64,000 nucleotides of DNA from Endomychus coccineus (lineage: Eukaryota; Arthropoda; Insecta; Coleoptera; Endomychidae). Within the stretch, counting starts at the first letter, position 1. Each line of letters opens with the position of its first letter. This document shows, piece by piece, positions 1 to 11,052 of this stretch. Location: the NCBI GenBank assembly GCA_958510875.1, contig OY294067.1:33902912-33966911 (forward strand). The letters run 5' to 3'. The notes beneath the pieces were generated by a model, which saw only the letters and a list, made by a program, of their open reading frames with translations, did no database searches and was not told the origin of the DNA. Position numbers and translations under genes: made by a program.

Positions 1-2365
1 CGCCTCTATGTTAGGCAGATATGTTTTTCAAACGAATGCCACATAGGATGGCACCATAAAGACGAGAGATTGGTTATTTTTAAGAAATAAAAAAGAAAAT
101 AACCGATTTCTTCTCACCGTGGATGCGTAAGAGTCTGTTCATTTTCACGGGAAAGAAAAGATAATGATCATTCTCTTCGTTAATTTCCTGATTCGTTATT
201 TCTACAGTCAGAATGGACGAAATCTAAAAATACGTCAATATGTTAGATCTAAGTTAAAATTTCAATCGTAGGTAATCTTAAAGATCTTCTAATTATGTAA
301 TTGTCTCCTAATTCGGAATAACACCATCAGGAATAATTCATTACATCTACCCCATCTCCGCCCGTATTCAAGGTAGAAGAGCGGTCCTTACGAATGCCGG
401 ATTTGATGGCAACGTAAAGACTCAGGGGTCTCGTTATATTAAATAAAAGAAGAAGATAACCATTTTCTTCGCTAATTTACTGATTCGTTATTTCTACAGT
501 CTAATTAAACTAAATCTTTGAACAGCATGATATGTTGGATCTAAGTTTAAATTTTATTGTTAGATATTCTTGTTTGTGTTACGTAATTTCGTTATTGCGG
601 AACGTGTTTTCACACTCCTTTGTAAATTTTCGTTGAATGCGGAATAACACCATCAGGAATCGTTCATTAAATCTACCCTCATCCTCGCCTCTTTGTTATG
701 CAGATATGTTTTTCAAACGAACGCCACATTGGATGGCACCATAAAGACGAGAGATTGGTTATTTTTGAGAAAAAAAAAGAAAATAACCGATTTCTTCTCA
801 CCGTGGATGCGTAGGAGTCTGTTCATTTTCACGAAAAAAAAAGAAGATAATGATCATTCTCATTGTTAATTTCCTGATTCGTTATTTCTACAGTCCGAAT
901 AGACGATATCTGAAAATACGTCAATATGTTAGACCTAAGTTAAAATTTCAATCGTAGGTAATCTCAAAGATCTTCTTATTATGTAATTGTCTCCTAATTC
1001 GGAATAACACCATCAGGAATAATCCATTACATTTACCCCATCTCCGCCCGTTTTTAAGGTAGAAGAGGGGTCTTCACGAATGCCGGATTTGATGGCAACG
1101 TAAAGACTTAGGGGTCTCTTATATTAAAACAAAAGAAGATAACCATTTTCTTCGCTAATTTCTTAATTCGTTATTTCTACAGTCTAATTAAACGAAATCT
1201 TTGAACAGCATGATATGTTAGATCTAAGTTTAAATTTTATTGTTAGATAGTCTTGTTTGTGTTAGGTAATTTCGTTATTGCGGAACGTGTTTTCACACTC
1301 TTTTGTAAATTTTCGTTGAATGCGGAATAACACCATCAGGAATCGTTCATTAAATCTACCCTCATCCTCGCCTCTATGTTAGGCAGATAGGTTTTTCAAA
1401 CGAATGCCACGTTGGACGGCACCATGAAGACGAGAGATTGGTTATTTTCAAGAAAAAAAAATAAAATAACCGATTTCTTCTCACCGTGGATGCGGAAGAG
1501 TCTGTTTATTTTCACGAAAAAAAAAAAGATAATGATCATTCTCTTCGTTAATTCCCTGATTCGTTATTTCTACAGTCTGAATAGACGAAATCTGAAAATA
1601 CGTCAATATGTTAGATCTAAGTTGAAATTCCAATCATAGGTAATCTTAAAGATCTTCTAATTATGTAATTGTCTCCTAATTCGGAATAACACAATCAGGA
1701 ATAATTCTTTACATTTACCCCATTTCCGCCCGTTTTTAAGGTAGAAGAGGGGTCTTTACGAATGCCGGATTTGATGGCAACGTAAAGACTTAGGGGTCTC
1801 GTTATATTAAAAAAAAAGGAGATAACCATTTTCTTCGCTAATTTCCTGATTCGTTATTTCTACAGTCTAATTAAACAAAATCTTTGAACAGCCTGTTATG
1901 TTAGATCTAAGTTTACATTTTATTGTTAGATATTCTTGTTTGTGTTACGTAATTTCGTTATTGCGGAACGTGTTTTCACATTCTGTTGTAAATGTTCGTT
2001 GAATGCGGAATAACACCATCAGGAATCGCTCATTAAATGAACCCTCATCCTCGCCTCTATGTTAGGCAGATATGTTTTTCAAACGAATGCCACATAGGAT
2101 GGCACCATAAAGACGAGAGATTGGTTATTTTTAAGAAATAAAAAAGAAAATAACCGATTTCTTCTCACCGTGGATGCGTAAGAGTCTGTTCATTTTCACG
2201 GGAAAGAAAAGATAATGATCATTCTCTTCGTTAATTTCCTGATTCGTTATTTCTACAGTCAGAATGGACGAAATCTAAAAATACGTCAATATGTTAGATC
2301 TAAGTTAAAATTTCAATCGTAGGTAATCTTAAAGATCTTCTAATTATGTAATTGTCTCCTAATTC
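1..2365. repeat. Higher-order repeat copy 1, dimers 1-4
   Basis: These dimers match 6144-8505 almost base for base at a constant offset of 6143 bp (nine dimers). They share private variants such as GTATTCAAGGTAGAAGAGCG near 365 and the AAGAAATAAAAAAG run near 83. Only a handful of differences were seen, for example around 1985, 2029 and 2060. Neighbouring dimers within the array differ far more. The first higher-order unit therefore spans about 1-6143. Confidence 0.9.
629..644 (+). other. CENP-B-box-like motif in monomer B
   Basis: The sequence TTCGTTGAATGCGGAA fits the vertebrate CENP-B core pattern TTCGNNNNANNCGGG at all fixed positions except the last. It recurs once per dimer in monomer B, with starts at 629, 1312, 1995 and 2675, and onward with the same spacing. 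Monomer A has AATTCGGAATAAC at the equivalent place and lacks the box. The match is visible; any protein binding is inference. Confidence 0.45.
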
Positions 2366-5300
2366 GGAATAACACCATCAGGAATAATTCATTACATCTA
2401 CCCCATCTCCGCCCGTTTTTTAGGTAGGAGAGGGGTCCTTACGAATGCCGGATTTGATGGCAACGTAAAGACTTCGGGGTCTCGCTATATTAAAAAAAAA
2501 GGAGATAACCATTTTCTTCGCTAATTTCCTGATTCGTTATTTTTACAGTCTAAATAAACGAACTCTTGAAACATTATGATATGTTAGATCTAAGTTTAAA
2601 TTTCATTGTTAGATACTTTTGAACGTGTTACGTAATTTCGTTATTGCGGAACGTATTTTCACACTTTGTAAATTTTCGTTGAATGCGGAATAACACCATC
2701 AGGAATCGTTCATTAAATCTACCCTCATCCTCGCCTCTTTGTTAGGCAGATATGTTTTTCAAACGAATGCCACATTGGATGGCACCATAAAGACGAGAGA
2801 TTTGTTATTTTTAAGAAAAAAGAAGGAAATAACCGATTTCTTCTCACCGTGGATGCGTAAGAGTCTGTTCATTTTCACGAAAAAAAAAAGATGATCATTC
2901 TCTTCGTTAATTTCCTGATTCGTTATTTCTACAGTCTGAATGAACGAAATCTAAAAATACGTCAATATGTTAGATCTAAGTTAAAATTTCAATAGTGGGT
3001 AATCTTAAAGATCTTCTTATTATGTAATTGCCTCCTAATTCGGAATAACACCATCAGGAATAATTCATTACATTTACCCCATCTCCGCCCTTTTTTAAGG
3101 TAGAAGAGGGGTCCTTACGAATGCCGGATTTGATGGCAACGTAAAGACTTAGGGGTCTCGTTATATTAAAAAAAAAGGAGATATCCATTTTCTTCGCTAA
3201 TTTCCTGATTCGTTATTTCTACAGTCTAATTAAACGAAATCTTTGAACAGCATGTTATGTTAGATCTAAGTTTAAATTTTATTGTTATATATTCTTGTTT
3301 GTGTTACGTAATTCCGTTATTGCGGAACGTGTTTGCACATTCTTTTGTAAATGTTCGTTGAATGCGGAATAACACTATCAGGAATCGTTCATTAAATCTA
3401 CCCTCATCCTCACCTCTTTGCTAGGCAGATATGTTTTTCAAATGAATGCCACATAGGATGGCACCATAAAGAGGAGAGATTGGTTATTTTTAAGAAAAAA
3501 AAAGAAAATAACTGATTTCTTCTCACCGTGGATGCGTAAGAGTCTGTTCATTTTCACGGAAAAGAAAAGATAATGATCATTCTCTTCGTTAATTTCCTGA
3601 TTCGTTATTTCTACAGTCTGAATGGACGAAATCTAAAAATACGTCAATATGTTAGATCTAAGTTGAAATTTCAATCGTAGGTAATCTTAAAGATCTTCTG
3701 ATTATGTAATTGTCTCCTAATTCGGAATAACACCATCAGGAATAATTCATTACATTTACTCCATCTCTGCCCGTATTTAAGGTAGAAGAGGGGTCCTTAC
3801 GAATGCCGGATTTGATGGCAACGTGAAGACTTAGGGGTCTCGTTATATTAAATAAAAACAGAAGATAACCATTTTCTTCGGTAATTTCCTGATTCGTTAT
3901 TTCTACAGTCTAATTAAACGAAATCTTTGAACAGCATGTTATGTTAGATCTAAGTTTACATTTTATTGTTAGATATTCTTGTTTGTGTTACGTAATTTCG
4001 TTATTGCGGAACGTGTTTTCACACTCTTTTGTACATTTTCGTTGAATGCGGTATAACACCATCAGGAATCGTTCATTAAATCTACCCTCATCCTCGCCTC
4101 TTTGTTAGGCAGATAGGTTTTTCAAACGAATGCCACATTGGATGGCACCATGAAGACGAGAGATTGGTTATTTTTAAGAAAAAAAAAAAGAAAATAACCG
4201 ATTTCTTCTCACCGTGGATGCGTAAGAGTCTGTTCATTTTCACGAAAAAAAAAAGATAATGATCATTCTTTTCGTTAATTCCCTGATCCGTTATTTCTAC
4301 AGTCCGAATAGACGAAATCTGAAAATACGTCAATATGTTAGACCTAAGTTAAAATTTCAATCGTAGGTAATCTTAAAGATCTTCTAATTATGTAATTGTC
4401 TCCTAATTCGGAATAACACCATCAGGAATAATCCATTACATTTACCCCATCTCCGCCCGTTTTTAAGGTAGAAGAGGGGTCTTTACGAATGCCGGATTTG
4501 ATGGCAACGTAAAGACTTAGGGGTCTCGTTATATTGAAAAAAAAGAAGATAACCATTTTCTTCGCTAATTTCCTGATTCGTTATTCCTACAGTCTAATTA
4601 AACGAAATCTTTAAACAGCATGATATGTTAGATCTAAGTTTAAATTTTATCGTTAGATATCCTTGTTTTTGTTACGTAATTTCGTTATTGCGGAACGTGT
4701 TTTCACACTCTTTTGTAAATTTTCGTTGAATGCGGAATAACACCATCAGGAATCGTTCATTAAATCTACCCTCATCCTCGCCTCTTTGTTAGGCAGATAT
4801 GTTTTTCAAACGAATGCCACATTGGATGGCACCAAAAGACGAGAGATTGCTTATTTTCAAGAAAAAAAAAGAAAATAGCCGATTTCTTCTAACCGTGGAT
4901 GCGTAAGAGTCTGTTCATTTCCACGAAAAAAAAAAAAGATAATGATCATTCTCTTCGTTAATTTCCTGATTCGTTATTAATACATTCCGAATAGACGAAA
5001 TCTGTAAATACGTCAATATGTTAGATCTAAGTTAAAATTTCAATCGTAGGTAATCTTAAAGATCTTCTAATTATGTAATTGTCTCCTAATTCGGAATAAC
5101 ACCATCAGGAATAATTCATTACATTTACCCCATCTCCGCCCGTTTTTAAGGTAGAAGAGGGGTCTTTACGAATGCCGGATTTGATGGCAACGTAAAGACT
5201 TAGGGGTCTCGTTATATTAAAACAAAAGAAGATAACCATTTTCTTCACTAATTTCCTGATTCGTTATTTCTACAGTCTAATTAAACGAAATCTTTGAACA

Positions 5301-6143
5301 GCATGATATGTTAGATCTAAGTTTAAATTTTATTGTTAGAAAGTCTTGTTTGTGTTAGGTAATTTCGTTATTGCGGAACGTGTTTTCACACTCTTTTGTA
5401 AATTTTCGTTGAATGCGGAATAACACCATCAGGAATCGTTCATTGAATCTACCCTCATCCTCGCCTCTATGTTAGGCAGATAGGTTTTTCAAACGAATGC
5501 CACATTGGATGGCACCATGAAGACGAGAGATTGGTTATTTTCAAGAAAAAAAAAAGAAAATAACCAATTTCTTCTCACCGTGGATGCGTAAGAGTCTGTT
5601 CATTTTCACGAAAAAAAAAGATAATGATCATTCTCTTCGTTAATTTCCTGATTCGTTATTTCTACAGTCTGAATAGACGAAATCTGAAAATACGTCAATA
5701 TGTTAGATCTAAGTTGAAATTCCAATCGTAGGTAATCTTGAAGATCTTCTAATTATGTAATTGTCTCCTAATTCGGAATAACACAATCAGGAATAATTCT
5801 TTACATTTACCCCATTTCCGCCCGTTTTTAAGGTAGAAGAGGGGTCTTTACGAATGCCGGATTTGATGGCAACGTAAAGACTTAGGGGTCTCGTTATATT
5901 AAAAAAAAAAGAGATAACCATTTTCTTCGCTAATTTCCTGATTCGTTATTTCTACAGTCTAATTAAACGAAATCTTTGAACAGCATGTTATGTTAGATCT
6001 AAGTTTACATTTTATTGTTAGATATTCTTGTTTGTGTTACGTAATTTCGTTATTGCGGAACGTGTTTTCACATTCTTTTGTAAATGTTCGTTGAATGCGG
6101 AATAATACCATCAGGAATCGCTCATTAAATGAACCCTCATCCT

Positions 6144-8505
6144 CGCCTCTATGTTAGGCAGATATGTTTTTCAAACGAATGCCACATAGGATGGCACCAT
6201 AAAGACGAGAGATTGGTTATTTTTAAGAAATAAAAAAGAAAATAACCGATTTCTTCTCACCGTGGATGCGTAAGAGTCTGTTCATTTTCACGGGAAAGAA
6301 AAGATAATGATCATTCTCTTCGTTAATTTCCTGATTCGTTATTTCTACAGTCAGAATGGACGAAATCTAAAAATACGTCAATATGTTAGATCTAAGTTAA
6401 AATTTCAATCGTAGGTAATCTTAAAGATCTTCTAATTATGTAATTGTCTCCTAATTCGGAATAACACCATCAGGAATAATTCATTACATCTACCCCATCT
6501 CCGCCCGTATTCAAGGTAGAAGAGCGGTCCTTACGAATGCCGGATTTGATGGCAACGTAAAGACTCAGGGGTCTCGTTATATTAAATAAAAGAAGAAGAT
6601 AACCATTTTCTTCGCTAATTTACTGATTCGTTATTTCTACAGTCTAATTAAACTAAATCTTTGAACAGCATGATATGTTGGATCTAAGTTTAAATTTTAT
6701 TGTTAGATATTCTTGTTTGTGTTACGTAATTTCGTTATTGCGGAACGTGTTTTCACACTCCTTTGTAAATTTTCGTTGAATGCGGAATAACACCATCAGG
6801 AATCGTTCATTAAATCTACCCTCATCCTCGCCTCTTTGTTATGCAGATATGTTTTTCAAACGAACGCCACATTGGATGGCACCATAAAGACGAGAGATTG
6901 GTTATTTTTGAGAAAAAAAAAGAAAATAACCGATTTCTTCTCACCGTGGATGCGTAGGAGTCTGTTCATTTTCACGAAAAAAAAAGAAGATAATGATCAT
7001 TCTCATTGTTAATTTCCTGATTCGTTATTTCTACAGTCCGAATAGACGATATCTGAAAATACGTCAATATGTTAGACCTAAGTTAAAATTTCAATCGTAG
7101 GTAATCTCAAAGATCTTCTTATTATGTAATTGTCTCCTAATTCGGAATAACACCATCAGGAATAATCCATTACATTTACCCCATCTCCGCCCGTTTTTAA
7201 GGTAGAAGAGGGGTCTTCACGAATGCCGGATTTGATGGCAACGTAAAGACTTAGGGGTCTCTTATATTAAAACAAAAGAAGATAACCATTTTCTTCGCTA
7301 ATTTCTTAATTCGTTATTTCTACAGTCTAATTAAACGAAATCTTTGAACAGCATGATATGTTAGATCTAAGTTTAAATTTTATTGTTAGATAGTCTTGTT
7401 TGTGTTAGGTAATTTCGTTATTGCGGAACGTGTTTTCACACTCTTTTGTAAATTTTCGTTAAATGCGGAATAACACCATCAGGAATCGTTCATTAAATCT
7501 ACCCTCATCCTCGCCTCTATGTTAGGCAGATAGGTTTTTCAAACGAATGCCACGTTGGACGGCACCATGAAGACGAGAGATTGGTTATTTTCAAGAAAAA
7601 AAAATAAAATAACCGATTTCTTCTCACCGTGGATGCGGAAGAGTCTGTTTATTTTCACGAAAAAAAAAAAGATAATGATCATTCTCTTCGTTAATTCCCT
7701 GATTCGTTATTTCTACAGTCTGAATAGACGAAATCTGAAAATACGTCAATATGTTAGATCTAAGTTGAAATTCCAATCATAGGTAATCTTAAAGATCTTC
7801 TAATTATGTAATTGTCTCCTAATTCGGAATAACACAATCAGGAATAATTCTTTACATTTACCCCATTTCCGCCCGTTTTTAAGGTAGAAGAGGGGTCTTT
7901 ACGAATGCCGGATTTGATGGCAACGTAAAGACTTAGGGGTCTCGTTATATTAAAAAAAAAGGAGATAACCATTTTCTTCGCTAATTTCCTGATTCGTTAT
8001 TTCTACAGTCTAATTAAACAAAATCTTTGAACAGCCTGTTATGTTAGATCTAAGTTTACATTTTATTGTTAGATATTCTTGTTTGTGTTACGTAATTTCG
8101 TTATTGCGGAACGTGTTTTCACATTCTTTTGTAAATGTTCGTTGAATGCGGAATAACACCATCAGGAATCGTTCATTAAATGTACCCTCATCCTCGCCTC
8201 TTCGTTAGGCAGATATGTTTTTCAAACGAATGCCACATAGGATGGCACCATAAAGACGAGAGATTGGTTATTTTTAAGAAATAAAAAAGAAAATAACCGA
8301 TTTCTTCTCACCGTGGATGCGTAAGAGTCTGTTCATTTTCACGGGAAAGAAAAGATAATGATCATTCTCTTCGTTAATTTCCTGATTCGTTATTTTTACA
8401 GTCAGAATGGACGAAATCTAAAAATACGTCAATATGTTAGATCTAAGTTAAAATTTCAATCGTAGGTAATCTTAAAGATCTTCTAATTATGTGATTGTCT
8501 CCTAT
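6144..8505. repeat. Higher-order repeat copy 2, dimers 10-13
   Basis: This is the second, partial copy of the 6143-bp nine-dimer unit, near-identical to 1-2365. It stops in dimer 13 at an internal deletion near 8505, after which the array continues with differently ordered variants. The dimer at 5462-6145 also resembles that at 1370-2052, including the shared variant TCGCTCATTAAATGAACCC, which suggests an older sub-period. Confidence 0.88.
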
Positions 8506-8597
8506 TTCGTTATTCGTGTTTTCACACTCTTTTGTAAATTTTCGTTGAATGCGGAATAACACCATCAGGAATCGTTCATTAAATCTACCCTCATCCT
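8196..8597. repeat. Truncated satellite dimer with A/B fusion junction
   Basis: This dimer is about 402 bp instead of about 683. Near 8505 the end of monomer A (ATTGTCTCCTA) passes directly into the late part of monomer B (TTTCGTTATTCGTGTTTTCAC). This deletes about 280 bp at a short TTTCGTTAT-like homology, as expected for unequal exchange or slippage between A and B monomers. Confidence 0.85.
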
Positions 8598-9499
8598 CGC
8601 CTCTATGTTAGGCAGATAGGTTTTTCAAACGAATGCCACATTGGATGGCACCATGAAGACGAGAGATTGGTTATTTTTAAGGAAGAAAAAGAAAATAACC
8701 GATTTCTTCTCACCGTGGATGCGTAAGAATCTGTTCATTTTCACGAAAAAAAAAAGATAATGCTCATTCTCTTCGTTAATTTCCTGATTCGTTATTCCTA
8801 CAGTCTGAATGGATGAAATCTAGAAATACGTCAATATGTTAGATCTAAGTTAAAATTTCAATCGTAGGTAATCTTAAATTTCTTCTAATTATGTAATGTC
8901 TCCTAATTCGGAATAACACCATCAGGAATAATTCATTACATTTGCCCCATCTCCGCCCGTTTTTAAGGTAGAAGAGGGGTCTTTACGAATGCCGGATTTG
9001 ATGGCAACGTAAAGACTTAGGGGTCTCGTTATATTGAAAAAAAAGAAGATAACCATTTTCTTCGCTGATTTCCTGATTCGTTATTTCTACAGTCTAATTA
9101 AACGAAATCTTTGAACAGCATGATATGTTAGATCTAAGTTTAAATTTTATTGTGAGATATTCTTGTTTGTGTTACGTAATTTCGTTATTGCGGAACGTGT
9201 TTTCACACTCCTTTGTAAATTTTCGTTGAATGCGGAATATCACCATCAGGAATCATTCATTAAATCTACCCTCATCCTCGCCTCTTTGTTAGGCAGATAT
9301 GTTTTTCAAACGAATACCACATAGGATGGCACCATAAAGACGAGAGATTGGTTATTTTTGAAAAAAAAAATAACCGATTTCTTCTCACCGTGGATGCGTA
9401 AGAGTCTGTTCATTTTCACGAAAAAAAAAAAGAAAATGATCATTCTCTTCGTTAATTTTCTGATCCGTTATTCAGTCTGAATGGACGAAATCTAAAAAT

Positions 9500-10440
9500 A
9501 CGTCAATATATGTTAGATCAAAGTTAAAATTTCAATCGTAGGTATTCATTACATCTTGTTATTATGTAATTGTCTCCTAATTCGGAATAACACCATCAGG
9601 AATAATTCATCACATTTACCCCATCTCCGCCCGTTTTTTAGGAAGAAGAGGAGTCTTCACGAATGCCGGATTTGATGGCAACGTAAAGATTTAGGGGTCT
9701 TGTTATATTCCAAAAAAAGGAAGATAACCATTTTCTTCGCTAATTTCCTGATTCGTTATTCCTACAGTCTAATTAAACGAGATCTTGGAACAGCATGATA
9801 TGTTAGATCTAAGTTTAAGTTTCATCGTTAGATATACTTGTTTGTGTTACGTAATTTCGTTATTGCGGTACGCATTTTCACACTCACTTGTAAATTTCTG
9901 TTGAATGCGGAAAAACATCATCAGGAATCGTTTATTAAATCTACCCCCGTCCCCGCCTATTTGTTAGGCAGATAAACTTTTTAAGCGAATGCCACATTGA
10001 ATGGCACCATAAAGAGGAGAGATTGGTTATTTTCAAGAGAAAAAGAGGATAATCATTTTCTTCTCACCGTGAAGGCGTGTAAGTCTCTGTTCATTTTCAC
10101 GAAAAAAAAAAAGAAAATGATTCTCTAATTTCACGATCCTTTATTTCCACAGTCTAAATGAGCAAAATCTAAAAATACATTAGTATGTTAGTTTTAAGTT
10201 AAAATTTTAATGGTAGGTAATCTAGAAGATCTTATAATTATGTAGTCGTCTTCGGATTCGGAATAACACCATCAGGAACGTAAAGACTTAGCGGTACTGT
10301 TATTTCCCGAGAAAAAAGAAGATTTTCTGCACTAATTTCCAGATTCGATATTTCCGGCATTAGTAGGATATATCAGAAATCGTAAATTGGGTCTATAAAT
10401 TAAATCTCAGTTCAAATTTATCGCTTTATACACTCTGATT
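9500..10440. repeat. Degenerating right edge of the satellite
   Basis: Divergence from the central consensus rises here. The last full dimer, at 9953, has many substitutions, and the final monomer B lacks most of its left half: GGAATAACACCATCAGGAAC jumps to CGTAAAGACTTAGCGG at about 10279. Recognisable satellite ends near 10440. Edge decay of this kind is typical where homogenisation no longer reaches. Confidence 0.8.
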
Positions 10441-10915
10441 ATTTCCGAAATCAACATAACATATGTGTTTTACAAGGACCGATACTGATACCTTCATTAT
10501 ATTAAATATGTACGAACAAGTCACCTACTAATGTGTGGTCTGCTAGCTGTAAGAAACTCATAACGTCATTTCTGACGGCCGTACAGCTTTGTCCGGTTGA
10601 CCAGGTCGTCAATGTATTGAGTACAACTAATCATTTGATTCAGTAAACTGTGTTACAAAAAAGTTGACTCCTTTCCTTACTATATCAAATAACGCAACCA
10701 CTATAGATGTAGGATGATAATAATAATACAATAAATATTCAAGTCGAATGTTATGTTGTAATTTAGGAGTCCTAATAATATTGAATCAATAGTACAAAAA
10801 CAAAATACGTTCTAGTATTTCACTCAATGACGAGAAGTTGTCGAATGGAAAGAGGAAGTATTTTTCCTTGAATTTATTCCTGTTAGAAAATGTGTAATTT
10901 TTTTCGATAGTTTTT
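10441..10915. other. Unassigned AT-rich spacer
   Basis: No open frame, repeat family or splice-flanked segment was recognised between the satellite edge and the first LINE-A fragment. Confidence 0.5.
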
Positions 10916-11049
10916 CTTTTCTATACTTTGACTACACGAGAGGAAAACCAATAATTTTCCAAAAACATCGTGTGAACGAGCGATGGAGTGTTGGCATTAG
11001 AATTCTTCTTGAAGGTTTGGAGGTTATAGGCAAAAGAAAAGACTCTCTA
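10916..11049 (-). mobile_element. LINE-A 3' end fragment, part 1
   Basis: This is the antisense of the 3' end of a non-LTR retrotransposon family seen repeatedly in the window: 17080-17245, 33480-33620, 49375-49500 and, in the other orientation, 25640-25760. The shared landmark, read on the plus strand, is TACTTTGACTA...AGAGG.AAACC followed by the ATCGTGTGA block. On the coding strand this encodes the C-terminal tail of the reverse transcriptase ORF. The fragment stops at 11049, where an inverted-repeat element is inserted, and resumes at 12790. Confidence 0.75.
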
Positions 11050-11052
11050 GTA

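Larger units (their letters stand above)
1..10440. repeat. Tandem satellite array, ~683-bp dimeric unit
   Basis: About sixteen head-to-tail units start near 1, 687, 1370, 2053, 2733, 3412, 4096, 4781, 5462, 6146, 6831, 7513, 8196, 8598, 9280 and 9953, each opening with a version of CGCCTCTTTGTTAGGCAGAT. Each unit is a dimer. Monomer A (~365 bp) and monomer B (~320 bp) share a GAATGCC...GATGGCA block, TTTCCTGATTCGTTATTTC, GTTAGATCTAAGTT and GGAATAACACCATCAGGAAT, but differ elsewhere, so an old duplication became the repeating unit. Each dimer carries three A-tracts of about 8-12 bases and the palindrome AATGATCATT. The left edge lies outside the window. Short open frames inside, such as 1412-1639 and the identical 7555-7782, cross A-tracts and are not credible genes. 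Confidence 0.97.

Noticed and set aside
1412..1639. 75-codon open frame, identical to 7555-7782
   Set aside because: Lies inside the satellite, crosses variable A-tracts, and is identical only because the 6143-bp unit is duplicated. Other dimers do not keep it open. The same applies to 4088-4333.
1..10440. CRISPR-like or rDNA spacer interpretation of the repeats
   Set aside because: Units are ~683 bp and contiguous without unique spacers, and no rRNA sequence or promoter-like duplicated block is present.
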